64,000 nt of DNA from Ichthyophis bannanicus (taxonomy: Eukaryota; Chordata; Amphibia; Gymnophiona; Ichthyophiidae), in assembly GCA_033557465.1 (NCBI GenBank), contig CM066037.1:201251156-201315155 (forward strand). Reading direction: 5' to 3'. Positions within the stretch are counted from its first letter, which is position 1. Every line of letters begins with the position of its first letter. The translations under genes were made by a program, and so were the position numbers. Of the stretch, positions 54,061 to 61,120 are shown one piece after another. The notes under the pieces are model-generated. The model saw only the letters and a list, made by a program, of their open reading frames with translations. It searched no databases and was not told the DNA's origin.

Positions 54061-54199
54061 AGATGCTGACTATAAAAAACATTTGGAGAGGACATATTTG
54101 AAAAGTGTTAAATTGCAAATGCAATTACACCCACTATGTTGTTATCTAAGCCCCTCTTCTAAGTACTCATATTAAAACCACGATGCTAACTGGATTCCC

Positions 54200-55990
54200 A
54201 GTCTCGAACACCAGACTATCTGTTAAGATCTGGCGTGGATTCTCTGATGGAGTGGAAGGGATTTTTCACTTCAGGTTTCAAGGTTTAAGATATCCTTCAG
54301 ACAATTTAGTGATGTTTCAAAATAAGTCTTTATTCAATAAAGTTCTTCAGAGTAAATGATCAATGGTAACAGGATCCAAATGCTGTATCACATTATAAAA
54401 GTACAAAATGCAGAATAAAGTTGATTCCTTTCTTCCTATGGGCTTGAGGTTCCCTGTGAATCCATAATAGCCTCCTGACTTTCAGGAACCTTTTTGGTAC
54501 CTGTTACTCCCAATTCTTGATTCTCTCCTCTGCTGATCCTTTTTTTCTTCTCCAACTGAACTCTTGGATCAAGTTCCTGTTGGACATCTTTCTCCTTTTC
54601 TCTTCACAACCTTTCACACAACTGGATCCCTCAGGAACTAGAAAGGGGGGCTGTTACTTCTGGAGAGAAATCTGAAATTGTGAGTATATACTTCTGGGAA
54701 TTTTTCTGAAAGGAATTTTTTTTCTTTTAAAGCTAATTAATCTGTGAACCCACTATTTTTTGTTAAATCAGTCAGGGCCTAGTAGCAACAGTTTAAGATT
54801 TAATTTAAAACACAGAAGAGAACTTTCTGGTTACCTTTCATACCCAGTAGAGAGCTGTAGTTTAAATGTCATAGTCACTCAGGGCCTAGCATCAGCAAAG
54901 TACTTTTAGTTTCAAATTAAAACACAGAAGAGAGCTTTCTGGTTAAATTTAGAATCCAGCAGAGAGCTTGTAGTTTAAATTTCATAGTCACTCAGGGCCT
55001 AGCATCAGCAAAGTACTTATAGTTCCAATTTAAAACACAGAAGAGAGCTTTCTGGTTAACTTTAAAATCCAGCAGAGAGCTTGTAGTTTAGATTTCATAG
55101 TCACTCAGGGCCTAGCATCAGCAAAGTACTTTTAGTTTCAAATTAAAACACAGAAGAGAGCTTTCTGGTTAAATTTAGAATCCAGCAGAGAGCTTGTAGT
55201 TTAAATTTCATAGTCACTCAGGGCCTAGCATCAGCAAAGTACTTTTAGTTCCAATTTAAAACACAGAAGAGAGCTTTCTGGTTAACTTTAAAATCCAGCA
55301 GAGAGCTTGTAGTTTAAATTTCATAGTCACTCAGGGCCTAGCATCAGCAAAGTACTTTTAGTTTCAAATTAAAACACAGAAGAGAGCTTTCTGGTTAAAT
55401 TTAGAATCCAGCAGAGAGCTTGTAGTTTAAATTTCATAATAGGTTAGGGCCTAGCATCAGCAAAGTACTTTTAGTTTCAAATTGAAACACAGAAGAGAGC
55501 TTTCTGGTTAAATTTAGAATCCAGCAGAGAGCTTGTAGTTTAAATTTCATAATAGGTTAGGGCCTAGCATCAGCAAAGTACTTTTAGTTTCAAATTAAAA
55601 CACAGAAGAGAGCTTTCTGGTTAAATTTAGAATCCAGCAGAGAGCTTGTAGTTTAAATTTCATAATAGGTTAGAACCTAGCAGCAGCAAAGAGCTATAAT
55701 TTAAATCAAATCAGAATATAGCTTACCAGAGCAGCACAGGACAGGGTACTGTGTAGCAGTCCTCTTTTAATAAGTGTTATATCCCTCCCTCCCTCCCCAC
55801 ACCCACCCTCCCCTGGGATAATCACAGCTTTATAGGTACTTGCTCAACTTAAAAGACAGGAGGTGCTCTCAGGTGAAGCTCATTATCCAAATCAGTCATA
55901 CACTAAGGACCTAAGATTAATTAAGCTTTAGGTGAACAAGGTATATTAAACTTATTAGGTCCAGTTTTAGTGGTATAAATATCCATAGCA
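54200..55990 (-). other. LTR-like block with internal tandem array
   Basis: The minus strand has CTATAAAGCTGTGATTAT near 55835 (TATA-like) and the shared words listed for 47700-48180; AATAAA-type signals occur at about 54340 and 54411. The middle is a 113-bp tandem array. Termini were not fixed: no target duplication was found, and the right side is joined to the L2 tail at 55994. Candidate ends are TG at about 54228 and the GGTGCTATGG region near 55990. Confidence 0.5.
54773..55720 (-). repeat. 113-bp tandem repeat array, about 8.4 units
   Basis: Each unit starts AGGGCCTAGCATCAGCAAAG and includes AACACAGAAGAGAGCTTTCT and AATCCAGCAGAGAGCTTGTA. Units alternate between TTTCAAATTAAAACAC and TCCAATTTAAAACAC variants in the first half, suggesting dimer-wise amplification. 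The last three share CATAATAGGTTAG in place of CATAGTCACTC. The edge units are the most divergent. Confidence 0.93.
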
Positions 55991-56425
55991 CCCTTTATTT
56001 ATTTATTTATTTATTTATTTCAGTGCTTTTCTATACCGCCCCTTCCAGAGATCAGGGGCGGTTCACAAGGAACTTAAACAACAATATAGCAGAACATTGC
56101 AATATTGAATTACATTAAACATTAGTTGAGCAAAAACAAGGAACTTAAACAACAATATAGCAGAACAGTGCAATACTGAATTACATTAAATATTAGGTGA
56201 ACATAAACTAGGTTACATAATAACTAGGTTAAATGGAAAACAATGTGAGGGTTATTAACATAAAAGGAAATATAAAACTATGTTACAAGGAGTCATAAAA
56301 CTATGTTACAAGGAACCAGAAGGGTAGATTTACATGGTTAGTAAGAGACTATAATAGTTATTTGTGATCATAAATAAAGTATTGGGAGTAGATTAACTTG
56401 GGTGGATGAGAAATGAAGTCCGGCA

Positions 56426-58684
56426 TTAGGTGGGGTAGACCTGTGTTTGGTTTGTTGCATGTTTTTGTGTAGTAAATTTGGTTCCAGGTTGTAGGTTGCT
56501 ATAGTGTTGACTAAATAGGTAGGTTTTAAGTTCCTTCCTGAAAGATGTAAGGTCTTTAATCTCTCTGAGGTATAGTGGGAGTTTATTCCATTGGCTGGGA
56601 GCATAATATGAAAAAGCAGTGTTGGTGGTTATTTGCTTTGATTTTGTCACTGCAATGGGAATTAATAGCATGTTGAGGTTAGTTTTTCTTCTGGTTCTGT
56701 TTTCTTGTGGGGTTTGGAGTAGAGTGGCCAACTGTGATGGGGCTAGGTCATTAATGAGTTTAAAAGTGGTGACAAGTGTTTTATATTGAATCCTACTATA
56801 GATAGGAAGCCAGTGGAGAGAGTATAGGATAGGAGAGATGTGATCGAATATTTTAGCTTTCATAATTATTCGAGCAGTGACATTCTGAGCTCTTTGAAGG
56901 ATGTGTAAATTCTTTTTGGATGTTCCTTGGAGTATGCCATTGCAGAAGTCTAAATGTGGCATAATAAGAGCCTGGACAACTGTTCTGAAGTCATTGATGT
57001 CGATGAGGGGTCTGAGTTGCTGTATAGTTCTCAGTTTGAAAAATATAGTTTTGGCAGTCTGTTTTATGTGGTTAGTCATGCTTAGGGTCTTGTCTAGTGT
57101 AACTCCAAGGTATTTAATCTCAGACTTGACTGGGAGAGTAATGTTCATAAGGTTGATGGAAGTTGGAGGAGTGAAGGTGGTATTTCTGGTTACGAAGAGT
57201 GCTTCGGTCTTTTTGAAATTGATATCCATATGGATTGAGTGAAGCCATTTTTCAGCTTCAAGGAGGCAGGTGGCGATTTTGTTGAAATTAAGGTTAGCTA
57301 TGTCTAACGGGGCGAATAGCATGATGTCATCTGCATAGATGAAATATTTTAGATTGTGGCGTTGAAAGATTGTGCAAATAGGTTGTATGTAAAGGTTAAA
57401 GAGTAGTGCAGAGAGTGAGGATCCTTGAGGGATACCACGCTCTTGGGGGAATGGTAGTGAGGGGGAATGGTCTAAATGGACATATTGGAAGCGATTAGAA
57501 ATGTAGGACTTAAACCAGTTAAGAGTAGTATCTTTTAAACCTAGTTGGGATAGTCTAGATAAGAGCGTAATATGATCAACGCTGTCGAAGGCTGAAGAAA
57601 TGTCAAGGAAAATGAGCAAGAAGGTCTGCTTTATATTATCCATACCTCGGATAAGTGAATCAAGAAGGGATATGAGTAGGGTTTCTACTCCGTGATATGA
57701 GCGGAAGCCATATTGGTACTCATCTAATGGGAAGTTCATATCAATATGATCCTGAAGTTGTGTCTGAGCTACCTTTTCAATAATTTTAGCTAAGAAAGGT
57801 ATGCTTGCAATGGGGCGGTATGAGGAAGGGTCAGAACTGTTAAGGGTTTTATTTTTTAGTAAAGGGCGAATAGCCGAGTATTTCAGATCATCCGGCATGA
57901 ATCCTTGAAGTAGAGATTGGTTTACCAGCTTCAAAATGTATGGGGCTAGTTCAGATTTTGTTGCTTTAACCCAAGACACCGGGCAAGGGTCAAGTAATGA
58001 CGTGGTAGTATTAAGGTTTGATATAATCTCTATCAGTTGTTTGTTGGAAATTGTATGGAATGAGCTCCATTCCGTGATGGATTTTGGTGTGGGAGAGGTC
58101 AAGATAATGCTTGGACGGGCGCTTAGTTTAAGTTTATTAGCAAAATGGTTTGCAAGGAGTTGTGGATCTATTGGTGTTTTGTTGGGAGTGTTATCGGGAA
58201 CCTTAGTTAGAGATTTAATAATCTCAAAAAGTTCTCTGGGTCGATTGATGGCATTAGCTAATGTTTTAGTGTGGAATAGTCTTTTTGTGTTGTTAATGGC
58301 TTCCTTGTAGGTTTTAAGGCTTGTGAAGTATTGAACCCTGAGTTCAGTGGTTTTTTTCTTCCTCCATTTCGACTCTAATTTCCGAAGGTTTTTCTTTAGT
58401 GTAGCAAGCTCAGAGGTGTACCATTTCTCAGTCAATTTAGATCTAGATTTTCTTTTATTAGAGGTTGAATATTTAGCTTCTGCTTCAATAATGGAGTTCC
58501 AGGTAGAAACAAGATCGTTAAGATTGTTTGAGGTGTTGTCTAATTTTGGGGAAATAGATTCCATAAAACTTTCCTTGTTAAACTGGCGAAATCTTTGTTC
58601 TGTGAATTTGTTGTTACCATGAGTAGAGTTGGTGGGTTGGAAAGGGAGAGAGAAGTGTATCATGAAATGGTCTGACCATGGTAC
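56426..58684 (-). CDS. L2 ORF2, part after an in-frame TAG (RT domain)
   Basis: 752 codons in the same frame as the ORF upstream, starting right after TAG 58687-58685; the first Met is at 58663. It opens with VPWSDHF, the last endonuclease block (Ser-Asp-His present). RT blocks: SSYRPIASIPFLAKIIEKV, QYGFRSYHGVETLL, FLDISSAFDSVDH, RGIPQGSSLSALLFNLYI and catalytic YADDIMLFA at about residue 450 of the fragment. The C-terminal part ends with NKLPLYLREIKDLTSFRKEL. There are no other stops. Together with the upstream part it would be 1046 codons, the usual full length for a vertebrate L2 protein. Confidence 0.92.
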   Translation of the reverse strand, partial: VPWSDHFMIHFSLPFQPTNSTHGNNKFTEQRFRQFNKESFMESISPKLDNTSNNLNDLVSTWNSIIEAEAKYSTSNKRKSRSKLTEKWYTSELATLKKNLRKLESKWRKKKTTELRVQYFTSLKTYKEAINNTKRLFHTKTLANAINRPRELFEIIKSLTKVPDNTPNKTPIDPQLLANHFANKLKLSARPSIILTSPTPKSITEWSSFHTISNKQLIEIISNLNTTTSLLDPCPVSWVKATKSELAPYILKLVNQSLLQGFMPDDLKYSAIRPLLKNKTLNSSDPSSYRPIASIPFLAKIIEKVAQTQLQDHIDMNFPLDEYQYGFRSYHGVETLLISLLDSLIRGMDNIKQTFLLIFLDISSAFDSVDHITLLSRLSQLGLKDTTLNWFKSYISNRFQYVHLDHSPSLPFPQERGIPQGSSLSALLFNLYIQPICTIFQRHNLKYFIYADDIMLFAPLDIANLNFNKIATCLLEAEKWLHSIHMDINFKKTEALFVTRNTTFTPPTSINLMNITLPVKSEIKYLGVTLDKTLSMTNHIKQTAKTIFFKLRTIQQLRPLIDINDFRTVVQALIMPHLDFCNGILQGTSKKNLHILQRAQNVTARIIMKAKIFDHISPILYSLHWLPIYSRIQYKTLVTTFKLINDLAPSQLATLLQTPQENRTRRKTNLNMLLIPIAVTKSKQITTNTAFSYYAPSQWNKLPLYLREIKDLTSFRKELKTYLFSQHYSNLQPGTKFTTQKHATNQTQVYPT

Positions 58685-59566
58685 CTAAGTTGTGGTGGGT
58701 GGTATAGGAATCGATGAGAGTGTGAAGTGTGATGGTATGAATATTAAATCAAGGGTATTACCTTTGGAGTGGGTGGGGTGGGTCATTATTTGTTTAAATT
58801 CCATTTCCTCCATTGCTTCAAGGAAGGATAGTGCATGGTTATCTGGTAATGAGGCAAGGTTAAGGTCTCCTAAGATAACAGAGGGCTTTCTCAGTGAGGA
58901 GTTACATGCAGCCTCAAGTATTATGTCTAGACTATGTATGTCGGTTGTGGGGGGTCTGTAGATAAGGCAGATGGCCATGGTGTGACTTTCCACTCTAAGG
59001 ATATCAATACCATCATGTTTATCTAGTAAGGTAGACGAAAGATTGAGATGCGATTTTGCTATTATAAGAACTCCGCCACCTCTTTTTCTTTCTCTGTTGT
59101 TGTTGAGTATGGTATAGCCATGTACTCTTAGTTGGTTAAGGAGAACTGAGTCAGATTCATTTAGCCAGGTTTCAGTTATGCAGAGTAGATGAGGATTTTC
59201 GTCTATGATGAGATCTATTATGATAGGTATTTTATTCCTAATTGACCTGGCGTTTATAAGTATGCAATTTAATTGTGTTGAATGTGTAGTGTTTTGTAAG
59301 GGGTTATTTATTGGTGAAGGGTTCAATTTGATAAGCCTTTGAACACGAATGTGTTGGTTTGTGCGTGGACTGTTTATGGAGGGGTCACTAATAGTATATT
59401 TTTGTGTGTTGTGTCTGGGCTTGTATGGAATGATAGGAATGTGTGCTGGCTTGAGAATGTTTGTGGTTGGAGTTAAAGAGTGAATGGGAGGGGTGTGAGA
59501 GAGTAGAACCCATAGTGTGAGCATAAGAATGTTTAAGGTGAGTGTAAGAAATCTTTTTAGATCCAT
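58685..59566 (-). CDS. L2 ORF2, N-terminal endonuclease part ending in TAG
   Basis: 293 codons from ATG 59566. An unusual hydrophobic N-terminus (RFLTLTLNILMLTLWVLLS, residues 4-22) looks like a signal peptide or membrane segment. The endonuclease follows from about residue 100: CILINARSIRNKIPI, LLCITETWLNESD, RGGGVLIIAK, CLIYRPPTTD, VILGDLNLASL, GNTLDLIFIP. It stops at TAG 58687-58685, seven codons before the Met of the next ORF and just before the SDH block. Only this codon separates the two ORFs in one frame, so it is either a fresh nonsense mutation or a readthrough site. Confidence 0.9.
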   Translation of the reverse strand: MDLKRFLTLTLNILMLTLWVLLSHTPPIHSLTPTTNILKPAHIPIIPYKPRHNTQKYTISDPSINSPRTNQHIRVQRLIKLNPSPINNPLQNTTHSTQLNCILINARSIRNKIPIIIDLIIDENPHLLCITETWLNESDSVLLNQLRVHGYTILNNNRERKRGGGVLIIAKSHLNLSSTLLDKHDGIDILRVESHTMAICLIYRPPTTDIHSLDIILEAACNSSLRKPSVILGDLNLASLPDNHALSFLEAMEEMEFKQIMTHPTHSKGNTLDLIFIPSHFTLSSIPIPPTTT

Positions 59567-59639
59567 AGTTAGTTAAGCAGGTGAGGATAAAAGGTCAGAA
59601 GTAAGTGTACTGTGGGTAGTTGGTGCAAGTTAGTACTGC

Positions 59640-60010
59640 ACCAATTACCAATTGCAGGTAAAATACTGACAACAGTAATCACAGGATAAAATACTGACAA
59701 CAGTAATCACAGGGAAAAATACTGACAACAGTAATCACAGGGTAAAATACTGACAACGGTAGTTACAGGGTAAAGTACTGATAGTAGTAATTACAGGGTA
59801 AAGTACTGACTGTAGAAACTACAGGGTAAAATACTGACAACAGTAATTAATGGTAAATTAATTATTTGATATCAATATTGATAACATTAATTACCAGGCA
59901 GAATACTGACAGCAGCAATTACAGGATAAAAATACTGACAACAGTAATTACAGGGTAAAGTACTGATAGCAGTAATTACAGGGTAAAATACTGACAACAG
60001 TAATAATTAG
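59640..60010 (-). repeat. 28-bp tandem monomers upstream of the L2 ORF
   Basis: About 13 units of GTAAAATACTGACAACAGTA plus ATCACAGG (plus strand), with one disrupted section near 59850-59900. It lies between the ORF start (59566) and the element 5' end, in the place of a LINE promoter. Confidence 0.9.
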
Positions 60011-60164
60011 AGAAAGGTTGGGGACAGCTTGTGTATGACTAACAATAGTGTGTTCTTCAGTATAGTAGGTAGTTAATCTGCAATGTCAGCTGATCAAGGT
60101 CAGCTGATCAAGGTGAGTTAGTACGTAAAGAACTTAAAGATCTAAACACAAACTTAAAGCTAAG

Positions 60165-61085
60165 ATGCAGACAGCGGTCCAGCAGCGGGACGTGGGCTTT
60201 CCAGTCTTTTGCATTGAGTGTCACATGTATGATTTTCTCCCAGCTGGTGAGAGGTCTTACGTGTGCACTAGGTGCAAGGAGCTCTTTGCTCTCAGGGAAC
60301 GAGTCCGTTCTCTAGAGGCTAGAGTAGCAGACTTGGAAAACATAAGACAGACAGAGAGGTACATAGACGAGACCTACAGGGATATAGTCCTGAAGTCCCA
60401 CCTCCAGTCTGGCAGCATCCCTGTTGCCATGGAGGAGAGAGGTCACGTGACAGGATAGCATCACCCTGGTGTGGCAAGAAGTGATCCTGTAACTAGGACC
60501 TGTCCTCCAGGTGATGTAAACCCCTCTTGCACCGAGGAGGTTTCTCCAGGGCCAAGTGCCCATGAGGGAAGGGTTAGGACAGCAGTTATAGTTGGTGATT
60601 CGATCATTAGGCATGTAGATAGCTGGGTGGCTGGTGGACATGAGGATCGCCTGGTAACATGCCTGCCTGGTGCGAAGGTAGCGGACCTCACGCGCCACCT
60701 AGATAAGGTCTTAGATAGTGCTGGGGAGGAGTCTGCTGTCTTGGTACATGTCGGTACCAATGACATAGGAAAATGTGGTAGGGAGGTTCTGGAAGCTAAA
60801 TTTAGGCTTTTAGGTAGGAAGTTGAAATCCAGAACTTCCAGGGTAGCGTTCTCCGAAATGCTTCCCGTTCCACGCGCAGGACCCAAAAGGCAGGCAGAGC
60901 TCCGGAGTCTCAATGCGTGGATGAGACAATGGTGCAGAGATGAGGGGTTTGGATTTGTTAGGAACTGGGGAACATTCTGGGGAAAGGAGGGGCTCTTCTG
61001 AAGGGATGGGCTTCACCTTAACCGGGATGGAACCAGGCTGCTGGCATTAATCTTTAAAAAGGAGATAGAGCAGCTTTTAAACTAG
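60165..61085 (+). pseudogene. CR1 ORF1 with two nonsense codons
   Basis: 306-codon frame from ATG 60165. It keeps the full N-terminal zinc motif (FCIECHMYDF and YVCTRCKEL), the coiled coil LRERVRSLEARVADLEN and the esterase blocks VIVGDSIIRHVDSW, VGTNDIGKCG and DGLHLNRDG. TAG at 60456-60458 replaces GAG of copy A, and TGA at 60999-61001 replaces CGA (a CpG transition). Otherwise nearly identical to 25286-26158. The frame ends at TAG 61083-61085, 35 bp before ORF2. Confidence 0.93.
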
Positions 61086-61120
61086 ATAATAGGGGAAAGC
61101 CAACAGTCGCCCAAGAGCGC

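Larger units (their letters stand above)
55994..60110 (-). mobile_element. L2-type LINE, near full length, with 5' monomers
   Basis: The 3' end at 55994 is a TTTA repeat followed by TTTCTATACCGCCCCTTCCA and GGGGCGGTTCACAAGG. The 3' untranslated region has a duplicated 60-70 bp block (AAGGAACTTAAACAACAATA at 56070 and 56142). ORF 56426-59566; tandem monomers at 59640-60010; the 5' end lies before the CR1 at about 60120. The 3' end sequence differs from the GCGCGGTATATAAG-tailed L2s, so it is a separate L2 family. Confidence 0.9.
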
